42,465 nucleotides of DNA from Pseudomonadota bacterium (GCA_023412495.1 JAEYNP010000011.1:1-42465), one strand, 5' to 3'; shown: positions 17,607-26,469, numbered from the stretch's first letter. The notes: generated by a model from the sequence alone, not told the origin. Program-made: numbers and translations.

Positions 17607-17679
17607 GCAACTAAAATGTTGCTTTAGCGCGAAATAGCAACTATTATGTTGCCTATATCGAATAAAGCAACATATAAGT
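17607..17679. promoter_or_regulatory. Three operator-like dyads at exact 30-bp spacing upstream of hipBA
   Basis: GCAAC-N6-GTTGC at 17607-17622 (8-bp arms when extended, AAAGCAAC/GTTGCTTT) and at 17637-17652, plus a third GCAAC half-site at 17667 with a degenerate right arm (GTGTA). Starts are exactly 30 nt apart, about three helical turns, so bound dimers would sit on one face of the DNA. The last site ends 9 nt before the hipB ATG. HipB-type repressors bind several such dyads in their own promoter. Confidence 0.65.
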
Positions 17680-17687
17680 GTACTATC

Positions 17688-18047
17688 ATGGAATCACTAC
17701 TGACCCAGCTTAAAAAGCGCAGAATTACACTTGGATTGAAGCAGCACGATATGATGTTGCGTGTCGGTATGTCACGTCAGCAATATCAGCGCTTGGAATC
17801 ACAGGGCAATCCAAGACTGGACACGCTGGAGCTCATCGCCAAAGGGCTCAGATGCGAGCTAATGCTCATTCCCCAGGAGAAGCTGAGCGCAGTAAAAGCG
17901 CTCCTGGACGAAAAAAGTGAACGGACCAAAAGCTTGACCAGCGATGGATCAGAGCTGTCCGGGCATGAAGCCGCTGACGATACGGGGGGAGAGGAACACG
18001 CTCTTGCCGACGATCCCTGGAAAGATTTGCTGGGAGACGACGAGTGA
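17688..18047 (+). CDS. hipB: HipB-like XRE-family antitoxin/repressor
   Basis: 119 aa. XRE helix-turn-helix near the N-terminus (ITLGLKQHDMMLRVGMSRQQYQRLESQGNPRLDTLELIAKGL). The second half (about 75-119) is acidic and low in complexity, a tail likely to contact the kinase. The start at 17688 leaves the helix-turn-helix near the N-terminus and places the three operator dyads just upstream, in line with autorepression. The stop overlaps the hipA GTG start by 4 nt (GTGA), the usual antitoxin-toxin coupling. Confidence 0.8.
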   Translation: MESLLTQLKKRRITLGLKQHDMMLRVGMSRQQYQRLESQGNPRLDTLELIAKGLRCELMLIPQEKLSAVKALLDEKSERTKSLTSDGSELSGHEAADDTGGEEHALADDPWKDLLGDDE

Positions 18048-19333
18048 ACTCCGAGGATCGGATAAATAAGGTCGCTGTTCTTCAACTCACGCTGCATGAC
18101 AGGCTGGTTGGCTATCTGGCAGGTTTTGACAACGGCAGAAACGTTCTTCATTTTGCCGACGAGTTCAAAAGTGACCCGGCACGACCAACATACAGTCTCA
18201 TTACCCATCCTGATTTTCCTCGTGCACACCAACTGATGTCTGTACCGTGGGTGAAACGTCAGAGGCTGCACCCCACCCTGTCAAACCTGTTGCCGGAGGG
18301 CATCTTGCGTGAACTCATCGCCCAGGGCCTGAAAACACACATAGATAATGAATTTGAGATCTTCTCGCATCTTGGTCGGGACTTGCCCGGAGCATTGATT
18401 GCCACACCTCTGGAGCCGGCAGATGTCCCGAAGAGTCTGCTGACCACTCATGGCAGGGCGAGAGCAGTCAAATTCCCGACATACAATCGGGAAAACGCCT
18501 TTTCACTGGCCGGTGTGCAGATGAAGTTTTCCATGAAGGAGAAGGATGGTCGCTACAACCTGAGTAAAAGTGGAGACTTGGGGGATTGGATTATTAAAAC
18601 GCCATCCACCAGACACAGAAACGTCCCCTTCAATGAATTTACCGCCATGACCCTTGCGGCGGCAGCCGGTGTGGATATTCCCGAGATACGGCTTATCGAG
18701 ATGGATAAGCTCGAAAATCTTCCACAAATCAATCTACCTGACGAAAGGTTTGCCTTTGCCGTCAGGCGCTTTGACCGAAGCATCACTCCCGGCAAGGCAT
18801 GCACGCGCATCCACATGGAGGATTTCGCTCAGATACTGGTGAAGTATCCCCATGAAAAGTACAACTCGGCCAACTATGAACATATAGGCAGAGTGATCTA
18901 CCGGTTTTCCGGTGATGGACTGGTTGATGCCCAGCAATTTTCACGGCGCCTGCTGGTCAATATACTCCTCGCTAACGGTGACGCCCATCTCAAGAACTGG
19001 AGTCTTCTCTACCGCGATCAGGTAACCCCCAGCATTTCTCCGGCCTATGATATTGTCACGACAAGCGTGTACATTGACGGTGAAAAAAGATATGCCCTCA
19101 ACCTTGGAAAAACCAAAGAATGGCTCAAAGTCACCCTGGACCACTTTGCTGTTTGGGCAGAAAAATCCGGCATCCCCTGGCGGGCAATCAAGCCTCATCT
19201 GACCGACACCATGGAAAAAGCGCGCGCTGTGTGGCCTGCCAGGTTAAAAGAGCTGCCGATGGACGACGACCAAAAAGAAAAGCTCAAAACTCATTGGAAA
19301 AATCTCCAGCCCGATTTCAGGATTAATCCCTGA
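18044..19333 (+). CDS. hipA: HipA-like serine/threonine kinase toxin
   Basis: 429 aa, close to E. coli HipA (440). GTG start in a GTGA overlap with hipB. Conserved parts are the N-terminal HipA_N domain; the activation segment SLAGVQMKFS (autophosphorylated Ser in HipA); nucleotide-binding WIIKTP and NEFTAMTLA; FAVRRFDR; catalytic loop LANGDAHLKNWSLLY with the Asp base; and SPAYDIVTTS with the metal Asp. All catalytic residues are present, so it should be active. HipA phosphorylates glutamyl-tRNA synthetase and causes growth arrest; relatives may use other targets. GC is lower than in neighbouring metabolic genes, fitting an acquired module. Confidence 0.88.
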   Translation: MNSEDRINKVAVLQLTLHDRLVGYLAGFDNGRNVLHFADEFKSDPARPTYSLITHPDFPRAHQLMSVPWVKRQRLHPTLSNLLPEGILRELIAQGLKTHIDNEFEIFSHLGRDLPGALIATPLEPADVPKSLLTTHGRARAVKFPTYNRENAFSLAGVQMKFSMKEKDGRYNLSKSGDLGDWIIKTPSTRHRNVPFNEFTAMTLAAAAGVDIPEIRLIEMDKLENLPQINLPDERFAFAVRRFDRSITPGKACTRIHMEDFAQILVKYPHEKYNSANYEHIGRVIYRFSGDGLVDAQQFSRRLLVNILLANGDAHLKNWSLLYRDQVTPSISPAYDIVTTSVYIDGEKRYALNLGKTKEWLKVTLDHFAVWAEKSGIPWRAIKPHLTDTMEKARAVWPARLKELPMDDDQKEKLKTHWKNLQPDFRINP

Positions 19334-19354
19334 CTAGCCAACCGCTCTCTCTCA

Positions 19355-19762
19355 ATGAAGCTGACTCCACGACATATCGACGTCTCCTGCGCCATCATCG
19401 AAAAAGACGGCCGTGTTCTTGCCGCGCAACGCGGCGAAGCGATGAATATGCCGCTGAAATGGGAGTTTCCCGGCGGCAAGATACAAGTGCAAGAGAGCCC
19501 GGCAACCTGTCTGCAGCGGGAAATCCGGGAAGAACTTGGCGTCGAGATCCGCATTCTCACGGCGCTGCAGCCATCCGATTGGTCCTACCCGGACTTTACC
19601 ATCACCCTGCATCCCTTTGTCTGCCGCCTAAACGGCGGAGTGCTCCGCTTGACCGAGCACCGGGCCGTCTGCTGGCTGAGCCCGGAGGAATTGCCGACTC
19701 TGGATTGGGCCGAAGCGGACGTGCCGGTATTGCAGGATTATTTGCGTTACCTTGAGGGGTAG
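19355..19762 (+). CDS. Nudix hydrolase, MutT-like
   Basis: 135 aa. Complete Nudix box GX5EX7REUXEEXGU at GKIQVQESPATCLQREIREELGV, with the MutT-like start IDVSCAIIEKDGRVLAAQRG and WEFPGGK. Likely an 8-oxo-dGTP or related nucleotide pyrophosphohydrolase. It starts 21 nt after hipA on the same strand and may be read through from hipBA. Confidence 0.88.
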   Translation: MKLTPRHIDVSCAIIEKDGRVLAAQRGEAMNMPLKWEFPGGKIQVQESPATCLQREIREELGVEIRILTALQPSDWSYPDFTITLHPFVCRLNGGVLRLTEHRAVCWLSPEELPTLDWAEADVPVLQDYLRYLEG

Positions 19763-19833
19763 AAGGATGGGATATGCTTTGGCAAGCAATGTTGGCGGAA
19801 ATGTCAACCTGAAGCGATGTTCTTATCTATTTT

Positions 19834-20808
19834 TTATCGAAACCTCACTTTCCGATGCCATTCAAAGTTCTCCTGACCCGGCCATTGGCTGCTTTCGGAG
19901 GGCCGGAACATCGGCCTGTCCGAAAGCGTCATGATATGCCCGGGTAAATTGTTATAATCGCGCACTACCGGTGAAATAAGCACATGATACTGCTTATCGA
20001 CCGACATCAACCCCTCATCAAATGACCAGTGGCAGAGTTTGCAGAGTGCCATGCCGTTTGTCGGATCATCATTGTAGCTCTGGCTCCAGGGTTTGATGTG
20101 GGCGGCATCCACTACTGTACGGCCTTCAGGCGTGCACATCTTGATGCCACAGAGCGCACAGCGGTGGTCATAAAGCTTGACGATCGCCTTGCGAAAGCCT
20201 TGATATCGAACCTTATCTTCATTTTCCCACTTTCCATTGGGCGTCATATATTGCGGAATGCCTTCAGCAGTGCCAAGCAATCTATAAGAGTACCTGTCCG
20301 ATGCACAGTTAATTTGAGACTGCTCCAGAATAGCAGGTTGAAGCTCTTTGGCAAAATAGGTCTGAATGAGCACACTCTTGAGTTTTTCCCGGGTGTGCGT
20401 CATCTGCAGGATTGGGTACAGATCGTCGCTGAACCTGGCTCCCAAATAGACCTCGCGCAACCGCTTCATTGATTTCATTGCTAGTCCCTGCCGATGCTGT
20501 TCTCCCGGCTGGGTTATCAGTATCCAGAAACCTGAACTCTCCAGATGATAAAAAGGGTACGCCATGCCGGCTTGTCTGCCGAAATCCGGGAGGAGAGCTG
20601 TATAGTCGAGAAATGTCTGGGTGAGTTCAAACGAGGGTTCGATGAAGTTGCCGGTTATGAGACCCGTGTTGATATGATCGAAAATGGAAAGCAATAAAAA
20701 CGGCTTGTATGGTGAGCCGTAGTTGGTGAGCCGGGACCATGTTTTCTTATTCTTGTCGACCCGCAGCTTGGCAAATGCAGTCAGATAGTAATCAATTGTT
20801 CCGTGCAT
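19834..20808 (-). CDS. HNH endonuclease (COG3440-like putative restriction endonuclease)
   Basis: 324 aa. C-terminal HNH domain: CALCG and CKLCH zinc-ribbon cysteines, catalytic VDAAHIKPWSQ, then NGMALCKLCHWSFDEG. The N-terminal about 180 residues (KTWSRLTNYGSPYKPFLLLSIFDHI) match the DNA-recognition region common in stand-alone type IV-like HNH restriction enzymes. GAGGGAA precedes the ATG. It is the second gene after a SAM-dependent methyltransferase gene 17 nt upstream, convergent with the Nudix gene. A defence role is plausible but not shown. Confidence 0.8.
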   Translation of the reverse strand: MHGTIDYYLTAFAKLRVDKNKKTWSRLTNYGSPYKPFLLLSIFDHINTGLITGNFIEPSFELTQTFLDYTALLPDFGRQAGMAYPFYHLESSGFWILITQPGEQHRQGLAMKSMKRLREVYLGARFSDDLYPILQMTHTREKLKSVLIQTYFAKELQPAILEQSQINCASDRYSYRLLGTAEGIPQYMTPNGKWENEDKVRYQGFRKAIVKLYDHRCALCGIKMCTPEGRTVVDAAHIKPWSQSYNDDPTNGMALCKLCHWSFDEGLMSVDKQYHVLISPVVRDYNNLPGHIMTLSDRPMFRPSESSQWPGQENFEWHRKVRFR

Positions 20809-20825
20809 GGATTCCCTCTCGAGAT

Positions 20826-21431
20826 TTACTCCGCCCTCAACACATAGCTCAACCAGATATCATCAGGACGAACCTTGGAAACCTGCCGCGAAAAGTCCAG
20901 AATCTCAAGACCCTGAGATGAAAACACAGCCTCCAGGTCCGTTGCCGACCAAAGTGTAAAGACTCTTCCGTCCGCAGTGGATGAGGTGCCGCTGCCCTCT
21001 TTCAGGGTAATGAGGATATGCCCCCCGGCGGTAAGAGCCTTGCAGATTCTTCTGAAAATAACCTGGAACTCCTCATGCGAGAGATGCACAAGAGAGCCGA
21101 CAAAGACTAATGCGGAAAAAGAGAGTTGCGAAAAATCAAAATCCCGGAAATCACCTTCAATGACCGGACAGGCGGCATGCTGTCTCGCAAGCCTTGCCAG
21201 ATTTGGAGATTTCTCGAATCCGGTCGGCGAAAATCCTCGCTCTGCAAACCAGCTGAGATCCCGTCCGGAACCACAGCCGATATCAAGAAGACTTGCCTTC
21301 GGTGCTACAACCTTGATAAGCGGCTCCAGAAAAGCTGCAGGATCAATGTGTACCGTGGAATTGTAGTAGGTCAGGTGGTTCTCTTCGTAAAAATTCATTG
21401 CATCAAAAAGATGTTCATTAACCCGCAACAC
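20826..21431 (-). CDS. Class I SAM-dependent methyltransferase
   Basis: 201 aa. Motif I LLDIGCGSGRDLSWFAERG, motif II FEKSPNLARLA, the post-II acidic loop VIEGDFRDFDF and motif IV region ALVFVGSLVHLSHEEF define a small-molecule-type class I methyltransferase (TehB/UbiE-like). No DPPY/NPPY DNA-methylase motif is seen. The GTG at 21431 is preferred because GAGGGGGG lies just upstream; ATG 21398 is the alternative. It forms an apparent two-gene operon with the HNH endonuclease. Confidence 0.75.
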   Translation of the reverse strand: MLRVNEHLFDAMNFYEENHLTYYNSTVHIDPAAFLEPLIKVVAPKASLLDIGCGSGRDLSWFAERGFSPTGFEKSPNLARLARQHAACPVIEGDFRDFDFSQLSFSALVFVGSLVHLSHEEFQVIFRRICKALTAGGHILITLKEGSGTSSTADGRVFTLWSATDLEAVFSSQGLEILDFSRQVSKVRPDDIWLSYVLRAE

Positions 21432-21503
21432 CCGCCCCCCTCGAAGCCCCCGCTCGGCACCCAGTGTATCAGGATCCGTCCGGCAGATCCCTCCCTTACG
21501 GTA

Positions 21504-21548
21504 AAAAGAAAGCCCCGGCCTGTTCGGCAGGGGCGTTCGCTTTCTTTT
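21504..21548 (-). terminator. Intrinsic terminator of the pentaheme cytochrome gene
   Basis: Stem AAAAGAAAGC / GCTTTCTTTT with inner GCCCC/GGGGC pairing, followed on the minus strand by TTTTTACC. Begins about 22 nt past the cytochrome stop. Confidence 0.75.
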
Positions 21549-21569
21549 ATAACCTTCTCCCGACAGGAC

Positions 21570-23027
21570 TCATTTGCTGACGTTCAAGGACGCCTGCTTC
21601 ACCGCCATATCCACCACCGGCAGTTGCGGCACCTCGGTGAGCCCGTAAGTCTCCTTCAGGTCGATGTCCTCCGGTACGGCCGCAAGGAGGGCCTCGGCGA
21701 CCTGCTGGTCGGCCTGGCGGTAAAGCAGCTTGGCCTCGAAGGTGATCTTCTGCCCCTTTTCCAGGGCCGGCATGCCATAATAGACGTCCTTGTAGCCTCG
21801 GGGAGGGATGGTCTCGTGGCTGGAGAAGGAGGTCACCACCCAAGGGTCGATGGCGAAGTGGAAGTTGTCTCCCATTCCCTCTGAGTTGAACACGCGGGTG
21901 TTTTCCATCAAAACACCTTCCTCGTCCAGGGTGCCGCTGGTCATGAGGACCTTCCCCGTCTCGTCCCTGGCCGTCACTTCCAGCCACATCTGCCGCACGT
22001 TGGTCAGGGAGGTGGGGAGGTGGTGTCCGGCACGGATGTTCCGGACCCTCACCCTGACCTCGGCCAGCCGATCTTCCCGGTAGACCGGGGAGATTTCCAA
22101 GTCCGCCGCGGCCTTCAGGCGGGCCACCGCCATTTCATATTTCTCCCCCAGGTTTTTTTCCAGTTCGGCGTCCCCGGCGAGCCTGGCGTTCTGTTGGGCG
22201 AGGAAATAGAGCAGGTAGTTGGCGCCATTGAAATAGTGGTGGTATTCCTCGCGCCTGGGTTTGACGAAATTGTCAGCCGCGTTGAGGAAGGTATCGGTCT
22301 TGACCATGTGGCAGTCCTGACAGAGGATTTCCCGCTGGGCGTAGGGGCCGTGCTTCCATTCCAGGTAGGTCGCCTCCAGGGGGAAATGGGCGTCATAGTG
22401 GTAGACCTGATGGCATGAGGCGCACAGCTCGGCCCGAAGGTGCAGGGGCGACTCTTCGCACTCGTGAAAATCGTCGCCGCACCCCTCCGACACCTCGAAG
22501 GGGCCGCGCTTGATGAGCTTGACCCCATCGACGGTGTCCACCCCAGGGGTCAGGATCATGGACCCGTTCTCCGGCTCACGGGAGGGGGTCTGCCAGTGGG
22601 TGACGCCACTGATGGAATGGCAGATGTCGCAGGAAACTCCCGCCAGGGCCATGTCGCTCAGTCCCTTCAGTCCCGGCCCCTTGATCTCGCCCGTCACCAT
22701 CCCCGCGGGCGAGTGGCATCCCTCGCACTGCCGGGAAATCTCATGCCCGACCGCCTTGACCGCTTTGTTCAGCTCACCCTGATAGATGGGGTCCTTGAAG
22801 GCAAGGGCATGGACAGACCCGGTCCACTCCTCATACTGCTTGGGATGGCATTCGCCGCAGGTCTCCGGGGGAGTGAATTCGGCATTGGATTTGTTCCATT
22901 TGATCAGGGAGGGGTAGTAGGGGTAAAACTCCTTGTCCACCTCGAAATACTTCGAGGCTCCCCAGGCACCCATCGGAATGAGCAGCAGCATCGACAAAAC
23001 CAGCAAACGGCTTCCTCTCCAAAGCAT
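21570..23027 (-). CDS. Periplasmic pentaheme c-type cytochrome (cytochrome c-554-like N-terminal domain)
   Basis: 485 aa with a signal peptide (LLVLSMLLLIPMGAWG-A, cleavage near residue 24). Five CXXCH heme motifs in the first 250 residues: CGECH, CEGCH, CDICH, CASCH and CQDCH. Many extra His residues (EEYHHYF, AGHHLP) can act as distal ligands. The region after about 320 is a beta-rich domain without hemes (RAGHHLPTSLTNVRQMWLEVTARDETGKVL). Architecture resembles cytochrome c-554/octaheme-like electron carriers. No partner redox gene is adjacent, so its electron partner is unknown. Monocistronic, ended by a terminator. Confidence 0.88.
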   Translation of the reverse strand: MLWRGSRLLVLSMLLLIPMGAWGASKYFEVDKEFYPYYPSLIKWNKSNAEFTPPETCGECHPKQYEEWTGSVHALAFKDPIYQGELNKAVKAVGHEISRQCEGCHSPAGMVTGEIKGPGLKGLSDMALAGVSCDICHSISGVTHWQTPSREPENGSMILTPGVDTVDGVKLIKRGPFEVSEGCGDDFHECEESPLHLRAELCASCHQVYHYDAHFPLEATYLEWKHGPYAQREILCQDCHMVKTDTFLNAADNFVKPRREEYHHYFNGANYLLYFLAQQNARLAGDAELEKNLGEKYEMAVARLKAAADLEISPVYREDRLAEVRVRVRNIRAGHHLPTSLTNVRQMWLEVTARDETGKVLMTSGTLDEEGVLMENTRVFNSEGMGDNFHFAIDPWVVTSFSSHETIPPRGYKDVYYGMPALEKGQKITFEAKLLYRQADQQVAEALLAAVPEDIDLKETYGLTEVPQLPVVDMAVKQASLNVSK

Positions 23028-23461
23028 GGCAATCTCCTCTCATTACAGTTGAGTCGTTCAAATGCCCCCTGTCGCAGACACTTTTTTTCGCCAGGACAAG
23101 GCTCTTCGGTTTCGTCAGTTTAAACTCGAACCGACCAGATAAGCATCCAAATACAGACAGTATTCTGGATGAAGATGGTCCACCTTCCACCTGGTGATAC
23201 TATATAACTTCTTTATCAAAGACAAGGCTAAATCATGGCCAGGCAGAATGGCTGCAAAAACCAAAAAAGATAGTTGCCGGGAATGCCCCTCAGGATTTTT
23301 TTGCCATGGTGATGGCAAATATGCAGATGCGGCTCAGTTGTCAGGCAGGTGTCTTCGAAACCTCGTTCACTCCCGCCTCCGGACTGCCGACCTTTCAGAC
23401 AGTGTCTGTCAGAATGTTCCCTACGGCTGACGAGACAACAGCAGAGGAATCTGACTGATTT
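23028..23461. other. Intergenic region, 434 bp, no gene seen
   Basis: Upstream of the cytochrome gene and downstream of the TPR gene. A 47-codon plus-strand frame at about 23310-23457 has no Shine-Dalgarno and no recognisable product. Probably holds the cytochrome promoter; I cannot place it. Confidence 0.5.
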
Positions 23462-24724
23462 TCAGCTCCCCGAAGGCGTCGGCGCTGGCCCGGGGACGTT
23501 TTCGGTTTTTTCGTTGCCGGCTAGGCCCTTTGCATACTCGGCCATCTTCAGAGCGCGGCCTTTTTCCCTGCAGCCCGAACCGGCGGCCTGGGTGTAGAAC
23601 CGGGCTGCCTCGGGAAATTTGCCGAGCCCGTAGAGCAGATCGGCCTTCAGCATGGAGAGTTCCGGAGTCAGCGCCTGGCCGAATGTATCGAAAGCGGCGA
23701 GGGCCTGTTCGGTTTGCCCGAGCTGCTGCAGGGCAACAACAAGGTTCCCGAGCAGCTGCGTGCCACCCTTTTCCAGCAGGGACTCGTAGAGGGGCGCGGC
23801 CTTTCCCGGCACGCCCAGCTGCAGGTAGAGATCGGCGGCAAGGCGCCGTTCCTGCTCAGACAGCGGCTCGAGGTATCCGGCGATCAGCAGGGCGGTGAGA
23901 GCGGGCTGATACCGGTTCTGCTGCAGATGGATGGAAACGAGGGTCCGCCACCATTTCGCTTCGGTCGGGTCCTGGGCGCTCAGCCGCTCCGCCAGGGCGA
24001 GGGCCTTGTCGAGCATGTCGAGCTGCAGGTATTGGTGCAGGAGGATTTCCCGCCACTGCGTCTGCTTGTCGCCCCGGTATTCCTCGGCAAGCACGATGAT
24101 ATGCGGCAGCGCCGCCCTGCCCTCGCCCGCCCCGAGCAGGGCGTGGACCATATTCTCCCGCCACTCCGGTGGAAATTTTTCGCCACTGGCGGCCTGCAGC
24201 CGCTCGAACAGGGCGAGGCTCTTCCTGTTCTCCTTGGCCAGCAGATAGGCCACCGCCGCGAAGTAGAGATGCTCGGGGTTCTTGTCCGGGGCCAGCTCGT
24301 AGCCCTTCACGAAGCATTCGGCCGCCTTCTGGTAATCGCCCAGTTCGTAGGCCGCCTTGGCCAAATTCAGCCTGGCCGGGATATGGCGAGGGTCCCGCTG
24401 CAGGGCCAGTTCAAGGGCCCGGGCGGCCTGCTCGAACTTGTCCTCAAGGAGATAGCAGCTGCCGAGGGCGGCATGGACCTCGGCATGCTGGCGACCCTGG
24501 TCGTCCGTTCCCCCTGCCTTCCCCGCCGCCTGGAAGTCCGTCAGCAGGGCAATGGCCTTGTCGTACTCCTTGTCGTTCATCAGCTTGCCGGCCTTAGCCA
24601 GGATGGCCAAGGCCGCGCTGGGGATCTCGTTTTTCGCCTCTTCTGCCGGGCTGCGGTGCGGGGCGAGGGCAATGATCAGGCCGATCAGGCACATGATCAG
24701 ACGAAGGCAATATCCGGATTTCAT
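23462..24724 (-). CDS. TPR-repeat periplasmic protein of the TonB2/TtpC-type operon
   Basis: 420 aa from ATG 24724, chosen because AGGAG lies 7 nt upstream and a signal peptide (LRLIMCLIGLIIALAPHRSPA) follows. At least six TPR-like helical pairs: VHAALGSCYLLEDKFEQAARALELALQRDP, ARLNLAKAAYELGDYQKAAECFVKGYELAP and so on. It is the last gene of the DUF3450-TtpC-ExbB-ExbD-TonB-TPR set; the same order is known around Vibrio tonB2. Likely a periplasmic scaffold that assists the TonB system. Confidence 0.85.
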   Translation of the reverse strand: MKSGYCLRLIMCLIGLIIALAPHRSPAEEAKNEIPSAALAILAKAGKLMNDKEYDKAIALLTDFQAAGKAGGTDDQGRQHAEVHAALGSCYLLEDKFEQAARALELALQRDPRHIPARLNLAKAAYELGDYQKAAECFVKGYELAPDKNPEHLYFAAVAYLLAKENRKSLALFERLQAASGEKFPPEWRENMVHALLGAGEGRAALPHIIVLAEEYRGDKQTQWREILLHQYLQLDMLDKALALAERLSAQDPTEAKWWRTLVSIHLQQNRYQPALTALLIAGYLEPLSEQERRLAADLYLQLGVPGKAAPLYESLLEKGGTQLLGNLVVALQQLGQTEQALAAFDTFGQALTPELSMLKADLLYGLGKFPEAARFYTQAAGSGCREKGRALKMAEYAKGLAGNEKTENVPGPAPTPSGS

Positions 24725-24740
24725 CGCGTATCTCCTCATA

Positions 24741-25433
24741 TCAGTCGAGCTTGAAGCGGACGACCGTCTCCGCGCGGGTCTTGACCGGAACGCCGCCGAC
24801 GGTTCCGGCCTTGAATCGCCAGCCCGAGACGGAGCGGACAACCGCGTCGTCGAAAATGGACTTCGGCTCGCTCTCCACCACGGAAACGTCCTCGACGCTG
24901 CCGTCCTCGTTGACGATGAAGCGAACCTTGACCCAGCCCTCCTTGCCCCGGTTTTTGGCCGACATCGGATAGACCGGCGGTATGCGCACCAGCACCACGA
25001 GAGGCGAGTCGAGATCGCCGGTGGCAAAAATATCGGCGAGCCCTTCGATACGGGCCGGCGGGACCACCGGCAGGGCCAGGTCGTTCGGCCCCGCTGGCAG
25101 TCGGGGATTGACATCGAAAGGCAGAGACAGCTTGACGGGTGCGGGCCTCGGTGTCGCCGGTTGCGGCGCCCGGCGCTCCGGCGGCGGATCCGGCGGCTTG
25201 TCGAGGGTTCGCTTGACCGGGGAGTCCGCTTCTTTCACGCGGATGACGTTGATCCGCTGCGCCGCCTCCTGCTTCGACGGCGGGGCCGCGTCCCGGGTGA
25301 GCAGACAGGGCATGACGGCGAACAGCATCAGGTTGACGGCAAGCGCCGCAAGCAGAATGCCGCAGCGGCGCAGCCAGCAGCTCCTGACATCCCCGGCGGA
25401 TGCGGGAAAAACGGCGTCCATGATCCCTCTCAT
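24741..25433 (-). CDS. tonB: Energy transducer TonB (TonB2 type)
   Basis: 230 aa. N-terminal membrane anchor (about 23-45, LRRCGILLAALAVNLMLFAVMPCLL), Pro-rich spacer (PPDPPPERRAPQPATPRPAP), and a C-terminal TonB domain with YPMSAKNRGKEGWVKVRFIVNEDGSVEDVSVVES and SVSGWRFKAGTVGGVPVKTR. It carries proton-motive energy from ExbB/ExbD to outer-membrane receptors. The ATG overlaps the exbD stop (ATGA); a second ATG at 25421 has its own GAGAGGG, so either start may be used. Likely client: the receptor at 39-41 kb. Confidence 0.92.
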   Translation of the reverse strand: MRGIMDAVFPASAGDVRSCWLRRCGILLAALAVNLMLFAVMPCLLTRDAAPPSKQEAAQRINVIRVKEADSPVKRTLDKPPDPPPERRAPQPATPRPAPVKLSLPFDVNPRLPAGPNDLALPVVPPARIEGLADIFATGDLDSPLVVLVRIPPVYPMSAKNRGKEGWVKVRFIVNEDGSVEDVSVVESEPKSIFDDAVVRSVSGWRFKAGTVGGVPVKTRAETVVRFKLD

Positions 25434-25849
25434 TCGGCCTGGGGCAGTTTCGCCGCCAGCGAGACGTTCTGCGCCCCGGCCATCCGGCAGCCGTCCATCA
25501 CGTCCACGGCGGTGCCGGTGGCGCTCGCCTTATCGGCCACCACGACGACCGAGCCTTCGGGGTTTTCGGCCAGGGCCCGCTCGATATTGGCCCGCACCGC
25601 CCGGACGTCGATCTCGCGCCGATCGAGATACACCCTGTTGTCCGCATCGATGCCGATGAGGATATTGGCTTTCTCCCTTGTGGACGCCGTCGCCGCCGTC
25701 GGCCGGCTGACATCGATGCCGGTCTCCTTGACGAAACTCGTGGTCACCAGAAAAAAAATGAGCAGGAGGAAGACCATGTCGATCATCGGCGCCATATTGA
25801 TATCCACCAGCGAGCGATTGCGGCGCCTGGCGGCGGTGACATTTAGCAT
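25430..25849 (-). CDS. exbD: ExbD/TolR family biopolymer transport protein
   Basis: 139 aa. Start at 25849 with AGGAGA upstream. One transmembrane helix with the essential Asp: LVDINMAPMIDMVFLLLIFFLVTTSF. The periplasmic domain (ILIGIDADNRVYLDRREIDV...VVVVADKASATGTAVDVMDGCRMAGAQNVSLA) is standard ExbD. Its stop is fused to the tonB start. Confidence 0.93.
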   Translation of the reverse strand: MLNVTAARRRNRSLVDINMAPMIDMVFLLLIFFLVTTSFVKETGIDVSRPTAATASTREKANILIGIDADNRVYLDRREIDVRAVRANIERALAENPEGSVVVVADKASATGTAVDVMDGCRMAGAQNVSLAAKLPQAE

Positions 25850-25851
25850 CT

Positions 25852-26469
25852 TTACAGTCTCCTTTGCAGATAGAGGCCCGCGGCGGTGATCCGCTTGGTG
25901 AGATTGCCGGCCCTTCGTTCGAAAAATCCCTTCATATAGAGGCCCGGGATGGCGACCAGCAGCCCTGTCTCGGTGGTGATCAGCGCCTCGGAGATCCCGC
26001 CCGCCATGGCCTTGGCGTTGCCGGTGCCGAATACCGCCAGGACGTCGAAGGTGGCCATCATTCCGGTCACCGTCCCCAGAAGACCGAGGAGCGGGGCGAT
26101 GGCCGCCAGCACGCCGATGGCCGCCAGCCGATCCGCCAGGCTGTGGTTCAGCCGCATGACGGTTTCGCCGAGGATCGCGCGGTCGAGGCGCGGATCGCCG
26201 CTGCGGGCCGGGATAAACCGGGAAACGAGCAGGGACACGGCATCGCCGGATGCAGCGCCCTGGGGAAGCCGGCCATCCCTGACATGCTCCCAGGCCTCTT
26301 GAAAGCCAAGCGGCCGGAGGTGCAGGCGGCTGAAGAACAGCACCCTGTCCACGATCAGCAGCCACATGGCCAGGCTCACCGCGGCGAGCGGCCACATGAC
26401 CACGCCGCCGGTCCGCATGTAGGCGTCAAGCTGCTGCCAGCCGGTATGCAGCCAATCAAGGGCGGCCAT
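25852..26469 (-). CDS. exbB: ExbB/TolQ-type proton channel protein
   Basis: 205 aa. First helix GGVVMWPLAAVSLAMWLLIVDRVLFF; the conserved MotA_TolQ_ExbB block LAAIGVLAAIAPLLGLLGTVTGMMATFDVLAVFGTGNAKAMAGGISEALITTETGLLVAIPGLY forms the channel helices with Thr residues needed for proton flow. It overlaps the TtpC-like gene by 14 nt. Confidence 0.92.
   Translation of the reverse strand: MAALDWLHTGWQQLDAYMRTGGVVMWPLAAVSLAMWLLIVDRVLFFSRLHLRPLGFQEAWEHVRDGRLPQGAASGDAVSLLVSRFIPARSGDPRLDRAILGETVMRLNHSLADRLAAIGVLAAIAPLLGLLGTVTGMMATFDVLAVFGTGNAKAMAGGISEALITTETGLLVAIPGLYMKGFFERRAGNLTKRITAAGLYLQRRL

Noticed and set aside
20826..21431. DNA methyltransferase of a restriction-modification pair
   Set aside because: No (D/N)PP(Y/F) motif or target-recognition region; looks like a small-molecule class I methyltransferase.
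23310..23457. 47-codon ORF in the cytochrome upstream region
   Set aside because: Too short, no ribosome site, no family features; treated as intergenic.
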